Positions 28,105 to 37,280 of a stretch of DNA of 64,000 bases are shown in pieces (positions within the stretch are counted from its first letter, which is position 1; every line of letters begins with the position of its first letter). The notes below the pieces were generated by a model. That model was not told the DNA's origin. It was given only the letters and a program-made list of their open reading frames with translations, and ran no database searches. The position numbers were made by a program, and so were the translations under genes. Location of the stretch: contig NZ_RAHJ01000003.1 of NCBI RefSeq assembly GCF_003605755.1, positions 222,804-286,803 of the forward strand. The letters are read 5' to 3'. This DNA comes from Tsuneonella suprasediminis. Lineage in GTDB: Bacteria; Pseudomonadota; Alphaproteobacteria; Sphingomonadales; Sphingomonadaceae.

Positions 28105-28571
28105 TCGTTCTCGGCCTCGACCCATCGCTCAGCTGTACCGGTTGGGGCGTGATCCGGGCGGAGGGCAGCCGGATTTCGCATATCGCCAACGGTCAGGTGC
28201 CGACCGATGCGAAGGCGCCGATGGCCGAACGGCTGCACCACCTGCACGATGCCATCGCCGCTGTGATTGCAACGTATCAGCCGGACCGGGTGGCGGTGGA
28301 AGAAGTGTTCAGCAACAAGAACCCGCAATCCACCCTGAAACTGGCGCAGGCGCGTGGGGCGGTGCTGGCGGCGTGTGGCCAAGCAGGCGTTGCGGTCCGC
28401 GAACATGCCGCGCGCGCGGTGAAGAAAGCGGTGGTCGGCACAGGCGGCGCCGAAAAGGCGCAAGTGCAGGCCATGCTCAAAATTCTCCTGCCCGGCGCGA
28501 AGGTCAGCGGGGCCGATGCGGCCGATGCGCTGGCAGTGGCGATTGCCGACGCCCATCTGAAAAGCGGATGA
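28101..28571 (+). CDS. ruvC: Crossover junction endodeoxyribonuclease RuvC
   Basis: A protein of 156 residues. The N-terminus (M)[17 protein letters not shown] holds the first catalytic aspartate. [20 protein letters not shown] holds the glutamate, and the C-terminal [15 protein letters not shown] holds the last acidic residues. RuvC resolves Holliday junctions. The GTG start at 28101 overlaps the DUF3147 stop. ruvA and ruvB, often next to ruvC, do not follow here. Confidence 0.95.
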   Translation: MIVLGLDPSLSCTGWGVIRAEGSRISHIANGQVPTDAKAPMAERLHHLHDAIAAVIATYQPDRVAVEEVFSNKNPQSTLKLAQARGAVLAACGQAGVAVREHAARAVKKAVVGTGGAEKAQVQAMLKILLPGAKVSGADAADALAVAIADAHLKSG

Positions 28572-28697
28572 ATTTTGCAAGTGATAGAAGATTTGTTGTT
28601 GCGTCGCTCCAGCCAACCTCACTAACGCCAAAATCGCCAATCGAAAAAGGCGCTTAGTGCCGGATGACGATTGCGGTGAGAGAGGCGTTGAAGCGCG

Positions 28698-29012
28698 ATG
28701 TTCCTGGTCGTTTTTCGAAATCGAAAACGTGTCGATATCGACAGCGCGGCCTATGCTGCCGATGCCGCGGCGATGGAAACGATGGCCGCGCAACAACCCG
28801 GTTTCCGATCATTCAAGTCCTATACAGCCGAGGATGGCGAAGTGGTCGCGATAAGCGAATGGGACAGCGCGGATAATGCCCGCGCATGGGGACAGGTGAG
28901 CGATCATCGGGCGATGCAGGGCAAAGGGCGCGATCGGTACTACGCCAGTTATACCCTGTTTGCGTGCGATAATCCGCATATCCACGAATTCAGCCAAAGG
29001 GGCAGGCAATGA
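28698..29012 (+). CDS. Antibiotic biosynthesis monooxygenase (ABM) domain protein
   Basis: A protein of 104 residues with the ABM-type ferredoxin-like pattern: a starting strand FLVVFRNRKR, then ETMAAQQPGFRSFKSYTAEDG, VVAISEWDSADNARAW and GRDRYYASYTLFAC. Such proteins range from heme-degrading to quinol monooxygenases, and many have no known substrate. The stop overlaps the start of the ArsC-like gene (ATGA). The 126 bp between ruvC and this gene holds no feature I recognise. Confidence 0.7.
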   Translation: MFLVVFRNRKRVDIDSAAYAADAAAMETMAAQQPGFRSFKSYTAEDGEVVAISEWDSADNARAWGQVSDHRAMQGKGRDRYYASYTLFACDNPHIHEFSQRGRQ

Positions 29013-29356
29013 CAATCGCGTTTTACGGTATTCCCAACTGCGACACAGTGAAGAAGGCGCGCAAGTGGCTGGACGATGCAGGCATCGCCTACACTTTCCA
29101 TGATTACAAGAAAGAGGGGGCCGATCCTGCCTTGCTGCGTGCGTGGATCGCGGATGCCGGGTGGGAAGCGCTGCTGAACCGTCGCGGGACCACCTTTCGC
29201 AAACTCGAACCCGAACAGAAGGAAGGGATCGACGCGGAAAAGGCCGTCCGCCTGATGGAAGCGCAGCCTTCGATGATAAAGCGGCCGGTCGTGGTCTATC
29301 CGGGTGGTATCCTGATCGGTTTCGATGCCGATCGCTGGGCAGAGGTGCTCGGCTGA
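29009..29356 (+). CDS. ArsC/Spx-like (YffB-type) thioredoxin-fold protein
   Basis: A protein of 115 residues. YGIPNCDTVKKARKWLDDAG near the N-terminus is the YffB-type active-site helix with a single cysteine. RGTTFRKLEP and SMIKRPVVVYPGG carry the conserved arginine and cis-proline regions. YffB resembles glutathione-dependent arsenate reductases but has no proven arsenate activity; Spx relatives regulate transcription. No arsenic genes are nearby. It overlaps the ABM gene by 4 bp and precedes pnuC by 12 bp. Confidence 0.85.
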   Translation: MTIAFYGIPNCDTVKKARKWLDDAGIAYTFHDYKKEGADPALLRAWIADAGWEALLNRRGTTFRKLEPEQKEGIDAEKAVRLMEAQPSMIKRPVVVYPGGILIGFDADRWAEVLG

Positions 29357-29368
29357 GGGGGCCTGAGT

Positions 29369-29959
29369 ATGAGTCCCCTCGAACTGATCGGCACGGTCTT
29401 CGGGTTCATCAATATTTATCTGCTGGTTCGCCGCTCGGTGTGGAATTTCCCCGCTGCGCTGGCGATGGTGAGCTGTGTCGGCTTCGTTCTGTTCGAAGCG
29501 AGGCTCTATGCCGAAGCGGGGCTGCAGGTGTTTTTCTTCATAGTGAACCTGTGGGGCTGGTGGCTGTGGAGCCGGGTGAAAGACGCGGGCGATCAGGTGC
29601 CGGTCGGCTGGATGGGCTGGCCCGCGCGCTTCGCCTGGCTGGGGGTGACCGCAATCGCCAGCATCGCACTGGGGCTGGCGCTGCACCGCTGGACCGATGC
29701 CGCGTTGCCGATGGCCGATAGTGCTGTCGCGGGGATGAGCGTGACGGCGCAGTTGCTGCTGTCTTTCCGGCGCATCGAAAACTGGTTCCTGTGGATCGCG
29801 ATCGATCTGGTGTCGATCGGGCTCTACGTGATGCGCGACCTGCCGTTGCTGGCGGTGCTCTATGTCGCGTTTCTGGCGATGTCGGTTCTGGGGCAAAGCG
29901 AGTGGACACGGGCCTATCGGCGGGAACGCAGTATGCGGCGTGAAGAGGTGGCAGTATGA
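29369..29959 (+). CDS. pnuC: Nicotinamide riboside/mononucleotide transporter PnuC
   Basis: A protein of 196 residues with about seven membrane helices. It carries the PnuC-type tryptophan-rich segment VFFFIVNLWGWWLWSRVKD and the late WFLWIAIDLVSIGLYV segment; the paired W/N residues line the substrate channel. PnuC proteins admit nicotinamide riboside by facilitated diffusion, trapped by phosphorylation. The next gene, overlapping by 4 bp, encodes a NadR-type kinase that would do exactly that, which strongly supports vitamin B3 salvage. Confidence 0.92.
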   Translation: MSPLELIGTVFGFINIYLLVRRSVWNFPAALAMVSCVGFVLFEARLYAEAGLQVFFFIVNLWGWWLWSRVKDAGDQVPVGWMGWPARFAWLGVTAIASIALGLALHRWTDAALPMADSAVAGMSVTAQLLLSFRRIENWFLWIAIDLVSIGLYVMRDLPLLAVLYVAFLAMSVLGQSEWTRAYRRERSMRREEVAV

Positions 29960-30465
29960 TCCGGGTCTGTTTTCACGGGGCCGAAAGTACGGGAAAGTCG
30001 GTGCTGGCGCGGAAACTGTCGGGCGAATTCGTTTGTCCGCTGGTGCCCGAATTTGGCCGTATCTATGCGGAAAACGTAACCACCGATTTCACGATGCCGG
30101 ATCTGCTGGAGATTGCCAGCGAACAGGACCGGTTGATGCGGATTTCGTGCGAAGGGAATCCGCGGCTGGTCCTGCTCGATACCGATCCGCTGATGACGGC
30201 GGCATGGGCGCAGATGATGTTCGGTGAAATCCCCGGCGAACTGCTCGAATATGACAAGGCGGAACTGTATCTGCTTTTCTCGCCCGACGTTCCGTGGGTG
30301 GCCGATGGTACGCGATTTTTCGGCACACCTGAACTGCGGGCGCAATTCGCCGCGACGGCGGAGGCTGTGCTCCGGCAGGTGGGGGTGGTTTACGAAACCG
30401 TGTCGGGCGACTTCGCGGATCGTGAACGGCAGGCCCGCGCAGCCATTGCGCGGATGTTCGGTTGA
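29956..30465 (+). CDS. NadR-type nicotinamide riboside kinase (AAA/P-loop)
   Basis: A protein of 169 residues with P-loop GAESTGKSVLARKLS at the N-terminus, PLVPEFGRIYAEN and LVLLDTDPLMTAAWAQM, all typical of the kinase domain of NadR. The N-terminal regulator and the NMN adenylyltransferase domains of full NadR are absent, so it should only phosphorylate nicotinamide riboside to NMN. Position directly behind pnuC, with overlapping codons, supports this. Confidence 0.88.
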   Translation: MIRVCFHGAESTGKSVLARKLSGEFVCPLVPEFGRIYAENVTTDFTMPDLLEIASEQDRLMRISCEGNPRLVLLDTDPLMTAAWAQMMFGEIPGELLEYDKAELYLLFSPDVPWVADGTRFFGTPELRAQFAATAEAVLRQVGVVYETVSGDFADRERQARAAIARMFG

Positions 30466-30496
30466 CCTGCGGGCTGGCAATGCCACAACCGCGGCT

Positions 30497-31531
30497 ATGC
30501 GATTCTTTCCCCTCTTTGCAGCCGCTTTGATGACCGCCGCGCTTATCCCTGCGGAACCAGCGACCGCACAACTGGTTATCGGCCATCGCGGTGCCAGCGG
30601 CGAACGGCCCGAACACACGCTGGGCGCTTATGAAAAGGCGATTGACGACGGGGCCGATTATATCGAGGCCGATCTGGTCGTCACCAAAGATGGGGTGCTG
30701 GTCGCCCGACACGAAAACGATCTGACAGAGACGACCGACGTTGCCGATCATTCCGATTTCGCCAGCCGGCGCCGTGCGAAGGAAATCGACGGGCATCTGG
30801 TGAATGGCTGGTTCGCGGAAGATTTCACGCTGGCTGAACTGCGTACTTTGCGGGCGAAGGAACGGTTGCCCGGTGTCCGCCCGGCCAACACCCGTTTCGA
30901 CGGGCTATGGCAAGTGCCCACTCTGGCCGAAATGGTGAAACTGGTTCGGGCGAAGCAGGCCGAGACCGGGCGCAAGATCGGGATATATCTTGAACTGAAA
31001 CATCCCACCTTTCTGTTGCAGGAACAGGGCATCGATACAGTCGATTTGCTGTTGCACGAAATGCGGCAACTGGGCCTGAGCGGTAGCGATCCGGTGTTTA
31101 TCGAATGCTTCGAAGTCGGCGCGTTGCAGCGGCTGAAGCAACGCAGCGAGTTCAAACTGGTGCAACTTGTCGCTCGGGAAAGCGGCCCTGCGGACGAAGC
31201 GGGAATGACCTATGCCGCGATGACCACGCCCAGCGGGCTGAAGGAAATCGCGCAATATGCCGATGCCATCGGCCCCGATCTGACAATGCTGATCGGCCCC
31301 GACGGCAAGGCCACCGCGCTGGTCGCGGATGCCCATGCGGCGGGGCTGAAAATTCACGGGTGGACCTTACGCAAGGAAAACGCCTTTCTGCCCAAGGCGC
31401 TGCAGAACGGCAGCGATCCCGCCGCCGCTGGCAACTATGCCGCTGCCTTTGCCGCGATTGCGGCAGCGGGCGTGGATGGCGTGTTCACCGATAATCCGGG
31501 CGATGCCGTGAAACTGCGCGATGGCAAATGA
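30497..31531 (+). CDS. glpQ: Glycerophosphodiester phosphodiesterase (periplasmic GDPD)
   Basis: A protein of 344 residues with a signal peptide (about 1-24, ending ATAQ). The catalytic first strand is IGHRGASGERPEHTLGAY, followed by DYIEADLVVTKDGVLVARHE, IYLELKHPTF and the late GWTLRKEN and VDGVFTDNP. These positions provide the metal-binding Glu/Asp and general-acid His residues of the GDPD TIM barrel. It hydrolyses glycerophosphodiesters to glycerol-3-phosphate and an alcohol in the periplasm. The stop overlaps the next ATG. Confidence 0.93.
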   Translation: MRFFPLFAAALMTAALIPAEPATAQLVIGHRGASGERPEHTLGAYEKAIDDGADYIEADLVVTKDGVLVARHENDLTETTDVADHSDFASRRRAKEIDGHLVNGWFAEDFTLAELRTLRAKERLPGVRPANTRFDGLWQVPTLAEMVKLVRAKQAETGRKIGIYLELKHPTFLLQEQGIDTVDLLLHEMRQLGLSGSDPVFIECFEVGALQRLKQRSEFKLVQLVARESGPADEAGMTYAAMTTPSGLKEIAQYADAIGPDLTMLIGPDGKATALVADAHAAGLKIHGWTLRKENAFLPKALQNGSDPAAAGNYAAAFAAIAAAGVDGVFTDNPGDAVKLRDGK

Positions 31532-32055
31532 TCGCGTCCGATGGCCCGCCCGATAGCTCGCGCGAAATGACGGACGCCGGGTGGATGCGGCAGGCGATCG
31601 CGCTCGCCGTGGCGGAAAAGGGGCGCGATCCCGCCAATACCCCGATTGCCGCGCTGGTGGTGCGCGATGGCGAAATCGTGGGGCAGGGGGTCAATCGCAC
31701 CGCCGAATGCTGCGATGCCACCGCTCACGCCGAAATCGAGGCATTGCGCCATGCCGGGGCAGCGGCGGGCGAAATGCGGATCGAAGGTGCGACGCTGTAT
31801 TCCACTTTGCAGCCGTGCGGCATGTGTACTTTCGCCAGCATATGGGCCGGGATCGGTCGCATCGTGTTCGGCGCCCGTCGGGAAGATGTGCACGAGATGT
31901 ATTTCGAAGACCGGCATCTTTCGACGCTCGATTTCATCGCCGATGCGTACAAAGACGATATTGCGTTGCATGGCGGGGTGCTGGCGCAGGAATGCGCGCA
32001 GCTATATTTCCGCCCCGGCGATGATGTGCCGGAGAAGATGCAGGCCAACGATTGA
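31528..32055 (+). CDS. CDA-fold nucleoside/base deaminase
   Basis: A protein of 175 residues of the cytidine-deaminase-like fold. The zinc site is ATAHAEIEAL (His and catalytic Glu) plus LQPCGMCTFASIW (PCxxC). The order and spacing resemble guanine deaminases and TadA-like proteins; the tail with the EMYFEDRHLSTLDFI region is not that of TadA, so a free base or nucleoside is the more likely substrate. It overlaps glpQ by 4 bp and is convergent with ubiG. An internal ATG at 31567 is an alternative start. Confidence 0.8.
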   Translation: MIASDGPPDSSREMTDAGWMRQAIALAVAEKGRDPANTPIAALVVRDGEIVGQGVNRTAECCDATAHAEIEALRHAGAAAGEMRIEGATLYSTLQPCGMCTFASIWAGIGRIVFGARREDVHEMYFEDRHLSTLDFIADAYKDDIALHGGVLAQECAQLYFRPGDDVPEKMQAND

Positions 32056-32067
32056 AGTGCCTCTGCC

Positions 32068-32841
32068 TTATCTACGCACCGCGCTGACGATGTAGTTCAG
32101 CGACAGGTCGCCCGACAGGTGCAGGCCCTTCGCTGGCGAGAAAGCAATGCCTTGCGGCTCCCCCATCGTCAGGCCGGCATCGGCCAGCAAATCGCGCATT
32201 TCATCGGGGGTGATGAAATCGTCCCAGTGGTGTGTGCCGCGGGGGATCATCCCCGTCGCCTCTGCCGCGCCGACTAGCAACAGGCGACTGGCAGGCGTGC
32301 GGTTGGGGGTGGACAGGATCATCAGCCCGCCACCCCGATCGTTGTCGGGGGCAAGGCGTGCCGCCAGCGCAGCGACGAAGGCGGGCTTGTCCGCAACGTG
32401 TTCGATCACTTCCATCGCAGTGACGAGATCGAATGTGCCGATATTCAGCGCACCCACTTCGCCCGCGATATAGCGGATGGGCAGACCCATCCCATCGGCA
32501 TGGGCGGCAGCGGCGGCGATGTTTTCCGGCGCGGCATCGACCCCGGTCACATCCGCGCCCAGCCGGGAAAGCGGTTCGCACAGTAAGCCCGCACCGCATC
32601 CGACATCGAGCGCGGCCTTGCCCGCCAGCGGCTTCGCACTGCTGCCTTGCGCGGGCCAGTGACGGTCGATCGCGGCGCGGACGAATTCCAGCCGCACCGG
32701 GTTGAGCCGGTGAAGCATGGCCGAAGACCCCTTGGGATCCCACCATTCAGAGGCGAGTCGCCCAAAATGCGCGGCCTCATCCGGTCGGATCGTTTGGCCG
32801 TCATTAGAATTCGTATCAGACAGGCTTATTGCATCGCTCAT
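32068..32841 (-). CDS. ubiG: Ubiquinone biosynthesis O-methyltransferase
   Basis: A protein of 257 residues. The UbiG N-terminal signature EAAHFGRLASEWWDPKGSS is present, then SAM motif I ALDVGCGAGLLCEPLSRLG, the post-I acidic residue in VTGVDAAPENI, and VTAMEVIEHVADKP. LRLLLVG-type and GTHHWDDFITPDEM regions complete the family. It carries out both O-methylations in ubiquinone synthesis. It is divergent from lysC with only 50 bp between start codons. Confidence 0.94.
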   Translation of the reverse strand: MSDAISLSDTNSNDGQTIRPDEAAHFGRLASEWWDPKGSSAMLHRLNPVRLEFVRAAIDRHWPAQGSSAKPLAGKAALDVGCGAGLLCEPLSRLGADVTGVDAAPENIAAAAAHADGMGLPIRYIAGEVGALNIGTFDLVTAMEVIEHVADKPAFVAALAARLAPDNDRGGGLMILSTPNRTPASRLLLVGAAEATGMIPRGTHHWDDFITPDEMRDLLADAGLTMGEPQGIAFSPAKGLHLSGDLSLNYIVSAVRR

Positions 32842-32891
32842 TCCACACCCCTAACAGCGCGCCGGAGCCTCTTCCAGCGGGAGATAGTTAC

Positions 32892-34160
32892 TTGGCACGC
32901 ATCGTGATGAAATTCGGCGGCACTTCAATGGCCGGGACCGAGCGAATCCGGCGTGTGGCCAATATTGTCCGCAAACAGGCGGCCAATGGCGATCAGGTCG
33001 CGGTGGTCGTTTCCGCGATGGCGGGCGAAACCGATCGTCTGGTCAATTTCTGCCGCGAGGCGAATCCGCTGTACGATCCGGCGGAATACGATGTGGTGGT
33101 CGCCAGCGGCGAACAGGTGACCAGTGGCCTGCTGGCGCTGACCCTGCAGGCGCTGGGCTGCAAGGCGCGTAGCTGGCTGGGCTGGCAATTGCCTGTTCAC
33201 ACCGTGGAAGCCCATGCCAAGGCGCGGATCGAAGATATCGATTCGGATGCCTTGCTGGCCAGTATGGCGGCAGGCGAAATTGCCGTGATTCCCGGCTTTC
33301 AGGGAATCGGTGGCGATGGCCGGGTGACGACTCTGGGCCGGGGCGGTTCGGATACGTCCGCTGTCGCCGTCGCGGCGGCAATCGGAGCGGACCGGTGCGA
33401 TATCTATACCGACGTTGACGGTGTCTATACGACAGACCCGCGTATCGTCGCCAAGGCGCGCAAGCAGAAGGCGGTGACTTACGAGGAAATGCTGGAACTC
33501 GCCTCTGTCGGGGCGAAAGTTCTGCAAACCCGTTCGGTCGGCCTGGCGATGAAAGAAGGGGTGCGGGTGCAGGTCCTCTCCAGCTTCACTGGCGACGATG
33601 CTGTACCGGCAGACGAACTTCCCGGCACCATGATCGTGTCGGAAGAGGAAATGGAACAAATCCTGGAGGATGGCCACATGGAACGCCAGCACGTTACCGG
33701 CATCGCGCATGACAAGAACGAGGCGAAGATCATCCTTACCCGCGTGCCTGACAAGCCGGGTGCGGTGGCCAATATCTTCAGCCCGCTGGCCGATGCCAGC
33801 ATCAACGTGGATATGATCATCCAGAACGTTGGCCGCGATAAGGGCGAAACCGACGTGACCTTCACTGTGCCGCAGACCGATCTGCCGCGCGCGCAGGCCC
33901 TGCTGGAAGATCGCCGCGAGGACATCGGTTTCAACCGCATCATCACTGACAGCCATGTGGCGAAGGTGAGTGTGGTTGGCGTCGGGATGAAGAGCCACGC
34001 GGGTGTTGCTTCGACAATGTTCAAGAGTCTGGCCGACCGTGGAATCAACATTCAGGCGATCTCCACCAGCGAGATCAAAGTGAGCGTGATGATCGACGAA
34101 GACGAAACCGAACTGGCCGTGCGTGTATTGCATACCGCTTATGGCCTTGATGCTGACTGA
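32892..34160 (+). CDS. lysC: Aspartate kinase
   Basis: A protein of 422 residues. The catalytic domain starts VMKFGGTSMAGTERI and contains LGRGGSDTSAVAVAAAI and DIYTDVDGVYTTDPRIV. Two ACT domains follow from about residue 265 (ILTRVPDKPGAVANIF and VSVVGVGMKSHAGVA), which bind lysine or threonine for feedback control. It phosphorylates aspartate, the first step to lysine, methionine and threonine. The TTG at 32892 is preferred because GGGAG lies 8 bases upstream and it gives the family N-terminus MARIV; the ATG at 32907 is too far from that site. Confidence 0.95.
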   Translation: MARIVMKFGGTSMAGTERIRRVANIVRKQAANGDQVAVVVSAMAGETDRLVNFCREANPLYDPAEYDVVVASGEQVTSGLLALTLQALGCKARSWLGWQLPVHTVEAHAKARIEDIDSDALLASMAAGEIAVIPGFQGIGGDGRVTTLGRGGSDTSAVAVAAAIGADRCDIYTDVDGVYTTDPRIVAKARKQKAVTYEEMLELASVGAKVLQTRSVGLAMKEGVRVQVLSSFTGDDAVPADELPGTMIVSEEEMEQILEDGHMERQHVTGIAHDKNEAKIILTRVPDKPGAVANIFSPLADASINVDMIIQNVGRDKGETDVTFTVPQTDLPRAQALLEDRREDIGFNRIITDSHVAKVSVVGVGMKSHAGVASTMFKSLADRGINIQAISTSEIKVSVMIDEDETELAVRVLHTAYGLDAD

Positions 34161-34235
34161 TTAGAGCTACACCCAGACAATCGCTGGCGCGGATGCGATA
34201 GCGCAGCGGTCGGCCGCCTCTGGGAATATCGGGTC

Positions 34236-34280
34236 AACGACCGCCCTTGCCGCAGATGTCGGTAAGGGCGGTTGTCGTTT
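34236..34280. terminator. Hairpin between lysC and the convergent SLC13 gene
   Basis: CGACCGCCCTTGCCG pairs with CGGTAAGGGCGGTTGTCG with few mismatches and a short loop. It could end transcription from either side; the T-run on the lysC side is only three bases, so strength is uncertain. Confidence 0.65.
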
Positions 34281-34307
34281 AAGCTCGCCCTCCGGCTGTC
34301 GTGGCGC

Positions 34308-36104
34308 TCACCACATGAAATGCAATGCCGCGCAGGTCGCAAGACCGACAGCGACGTTCATGGGCAGGCCAATTTTCAGGAAATCGGTAAAGCGATAATT
34401 GGCGGCACCATATACCAGCGTGTTGGTCTGGTATCCGATCGGCGTGGCGAAACTGGCACTGGCACCGAACATCACCGCGATCACCAGAGGACGCGGATCG
34501 TCCCCGGTTACGCTGGCCAGCCCGATGGCGATAGGCGTCATGATGACGGCGACTGCATTGTTGGTGACTACTTCGGTCAGGATCGATGTAACGGCATAGA
34601 GCATCAGCAGCAGCACGAATGGCGATGCAGAGGAAAACAACGGGCCGAGATTATCGACGATCATCTGCACCGTGCCGGCATTTTCCAGCCCTTTGCCGAA
34701 TGCCAGCATCGCGAAGATCAAAACCAGCGTGTTGCCATCGATAGAGCTCCACGCTTCTTCGGGTTCGATGCAGCGGGTAAGCAAGACCATCGCCACGCCG
34801 CCAATGGCAAGCGCCTGTATCGGCATGCCGAACAGCGCGGCCAGCAGAACAACTGCCGCCAGCACAGCGATGGCCACTGGCGCTTTGGTCCGGCGGAAGG
34901 CGCGGGCGGGCGCTTCGCTGACGTCGCTCAGTCCGACATTGCTTTGCAACATCTGCGCCCCGTCGCTGCCGACAGCCAGCAACAGGCGATCGCCCGCACG
35001 ACAGCGGACTTCGGCCAGTTCCGGCCCGGCCACATGGCGCGGGCGAGACAGGCCGAGAACGCGCGCCTGGATCTGCGAAAGAAGGGGGATTTCCGCCAGT
35101 CGTCGCCCGATAATCGGGTGAGAAGGGCCGATCACCGCCTCCACCAGCTTGAGATCGGCGGGCCGTTCCGGGCCGGCAGTGGCGATCCCGCCGCCGATTC
35201 CGGTCAGCCCGGTGCGGAAATCGAACTGTTCCGCCAGAGATGCCAGCTCTGCCGGACTGGCGGCGACAACCAACTGGTCGCCTTCGCTGAGAATGTGGTG
35301 TTCAAGATCGCGCCGATCGATCTGTTTGCCATGCTTGATTCCAATGACCCGCACACCGGGGCGTCGCGCAACAGCGGTCGCTCCGATTGGCGAACCGATC
35401 AGGTTGCTGCCCGGCTGCAATATCAGGTGCGACAGATAGCTGTCGCTTTCGGCGTCCTCATCCATGCTGCGGGCAGGGCGCGATGGCAGCAGGCGCGGTG
35501 CCAGCACCAGCATGAGAAGGATACCGGCCAGGCACGAGACGATGCCGACGGCTGTAATTTCGAAAATGCCGAACGGGGCCAGCCCTTTGTCGCGGGCCAC
35601 GCCGTCCACCAGCAGGTTGGTCGATGTACCGATCAGAGTAAGCGTGCCGCCCAGGATCGACAGGTAGGACAACGGGATCAGCAGTCGTGTTGGGGCGATG
35701 TTCAAAACGCGGGCAAGTCGCCTGACAATCGGGATCATCACGATCACCACCGGGGTATTGTTCATGAACGCCGACGCCAGCACAGTGCCGCCGCCGATCT
35801 CGCCCAGCGCCAGTCGCGGGCGTCGCATCGTTCGGCGGATAACCCAGCCCGAAATCCCCTCCAGCGCGCCGGTGCGGAGCAGTGCCCCGGACAGTACGAA
35901 CATCGCCGCTATGGTGATCGGGGCCGTATTGGAGAAGACGCCCAGCAGTTCTTTCGAATCGAGATATCCCAGAACCGTCATCGCCAGTGCGCCAACCGTT
36001 GCAATGACGACCGGGGGCCTGCGTTCGAGCAGGAAAGCGATGAACAGGGCAATCAGCAGCGCAAGCCCGATCCCGGCGGAATGCGTCTGGAGGAACGAAA
36101 TCAT
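34308..36104 (-). CDS. SLC13/DASS family transporter with two RCK_C (TrkA-C) domains
   Basis: A protein of 598 residues. Membrane helices at both ends (about 1-190 and 385-598) flank a soluble middle with two TrkA-C-like domains (about 205-285 and 300-380, with IGIKHGKQIDRRDLEHHILSE split over the first). Hairpin-tip motifs FMNNTPVVIVMIPI and TNNAVAVIMTPIA, plus LIGTSTNLLVDG, are characteristic of the family. It probably imports an anion (sulfate or dicarboxylates) with sodium; the substrate is not decidable. It is divergent from the nitronate monooxygenase gene. Confidence 0.87.
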   Translation of the reverse strand: MISFLQTHSAGIGLALLIALFIAFLLERRPPVVIATVGALAMTVLGYLDSKELLGVFSNTAPITIAAMFVLSGALLRTGALEGISGWVIRRTMRRPRLALGEIGGGTVLASAFMNNTPVVIVMIPIVRRLARVLNIAPTRLLIPLSYLSILGGTLTLIGTSTNLLVDGVARDKGLAPFGIFEITAVGIVSCLAGILLMLVLAPRLLPSRPARSMDEDAESDSYLSHLILQPGSNLIGSPIGATAVARRPGVRVIGIKHGKQIDRRDLEHHILSEGDQLVVAASPAELASLAEQFDFRTGLTGIGGGIATAGPERPADLKLVEAVIGPSHPIIGRRLAEIPLLSQIQARVLGLSRPRHVAGPELAEVRCRAGDRLLLAVGSDGAQMLQSNVGLSDVSEAPARAFRRTKAPVAIAVLAAVVLLAALFGMPIQALAIGGVAMVLLTRCIEPEEAWSSIDGNTLVLIFAMLAFGKGLENAGTVQMIVDNLGPLFSSASPFVLLLMLYAVTSILTEVVTNNAVAVIMTPIAIGLASVTGDDPRPLVIAVMFGASASFATPIGYQTNTLVYGAANYRFTDFLKIGLPMNVAVGLATCAALHFMW

Positions 36105-36229
36105 ATGCCTCGCCTACTGCAACCGTCGCCCTCCGTATATCTGCAATTTCGCGGAAGCGCGCTGGATTGACGGGCCGTCGATGCAAAGTCGCTTGCCGCG
36201 TGCCGCGCTTGGCCTTAACCGCCCGTGCG

Positions 36230-37240
36230 ATGAGCAACTATAGCAAAACGCACGCGCTGATGCAGCGTGGCCGCGAGTTTTTGGGCACTGAACACGCGAT
36301 CCTGTGCGGCGCGATGAGCTGGGTGTCCGAACGCAATCTGGTGTCCGCGATTTCCAACGCAGGCGGTTTCGGGGTGATTGCCTGTGGAGCGATGACGCCC
36401 GAATTGCTCGATACCGAGATTGCCGAAACGAAAGCACGGACGGACAAACCGTTTGGCGTCAACCTCATCACAATGCACCCGCAGCTGTTCGATCTGATCG
36501 CTGTGTGTGGGAAACATGGGGTGGGCCATGTCGTGCTGGCGGGCGGCATTCCGCCTAAGGGCAGCGTCGAAGCGATCAAGGAATTCGGCGCCAAAGTGAT
36601 CGTTTTCGCGCCTACTCTGGCGCTCGCGAAAAAGCTGCTGAGGAGCGGTGGCGATGCGCTGGTGATCGAAGGGATGGAGGCAGGGGGCCATATCGGCCCG
36701 GTTTCCACCAGCGTTCTGGCGCAGGAATTCCTCCCTGTTTTGAGCGAAGACCACCTCGTATTCGTCGCGGGCGGTATCGGTCGGGGCGAAGCGATCGCGG
36801 GATATCTGGAAATGGGCGCGGTCGGCGTGCAACTCGGCACCCGGTTTGCCTGTGCCACCGAATCCATCGCGCATCCCGATTTCAAGAAGGCGTTTTTCCG
36901 TGCTGGTGCCCGCGATGCGGTGGCCAGCGTGCAGGTCGATCCGCGACTGCCGGTGATTCCGGTACGCGCGCTGAAGAACAAGGGCACCGAAGAATTTACC
37001 GCCAAGCAGCGCGAAGTCGCCGGATTGCTCGACAGTGGCGCAGTCGAAATGGCCGAAGCGCAATTGCAGATCGAACATTACTGGGCGGGTGCGCTTCGCC
37101 GGGCGGTGATCGATGGCGATATCGAAAACGGTTCGCTGATGGCGGGCCAGTCGGTCGGCATGGTCAAGGAAGAACAGCCGGTTGCGGACATTATGACGCA
37201 ACTGATGGACGAATCCGAAGCGGCTTTGTCGCGGCGATAG
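36230..37240 (+). CDS. Nitronate monooxygenase family flavoprotein
   Basis: A protein of 336 residues with an FMN-binding TIM barrel of the 2-nitropropane dioxygenase/enoyl-reductase-like group. Signatures are SAISNAGGFGVIACG near residue 40, HVVLAGGIP, ALVIEGMEAGGHIGP near residue 145, VFVAGGIGRGEAIAGYLEMG and GVQLGTRFACATES. These supply the FMN phosphate site and the catalytic histidine in the AGGH motif. Such enzymes oxidise nitronates, though many members have unknown substrates. The start at 36230 is chosen by family pattern; there is no strong ribosome-binding site. Confidence 0.85.
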   Translation: MSNYSKTHALMQRGREFLGTEHAILCGAMSWVSERNLVSAISNAGGFGVIACGAMTPELLDTEIAETKARTDKPFGVNLITMHPQLFDLIAVCGKHGVGHVVLAGGIPPKGSVEAIKEFGAKVIVFAPTLALAKKLLRSGGDALVIEGMEAGGHIGPVSTSVLAQEFLPVLSEDHLVFVAGGIGRGEAIAGYLEMGAVGVQLGTRFACATESIAHPDFKKAFFRAGARDAVASVQVDPRLPVIPVRALKNKGTEEFTAKQREVAGLLDSGAVEMAEAQLQIEHYWAGALRRAVIDGDIENGSLMAGQSVGMVKEEQPVADIMTQLMDESEAALSRR

Positions 37241-37280
37241 GGTAATCGCGCTGGCGGGTGATGTGCGGGTGCGGGGGTAA

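Noticed and set aside
32925..34133. A 402-codon minus-strand frame opposite lysC
   Set aside because: It lies wholly inside aspartate kinase, whose domains are complete on the plus strand.
34272..36170. A 632-codon plus-strand frame opposite the SLC13 transporter
   Set aside because: Its composition (rich in Gln, Arg, His and Asp) is typical of antisense frames, and the minus-strand transporter has clear motifs.
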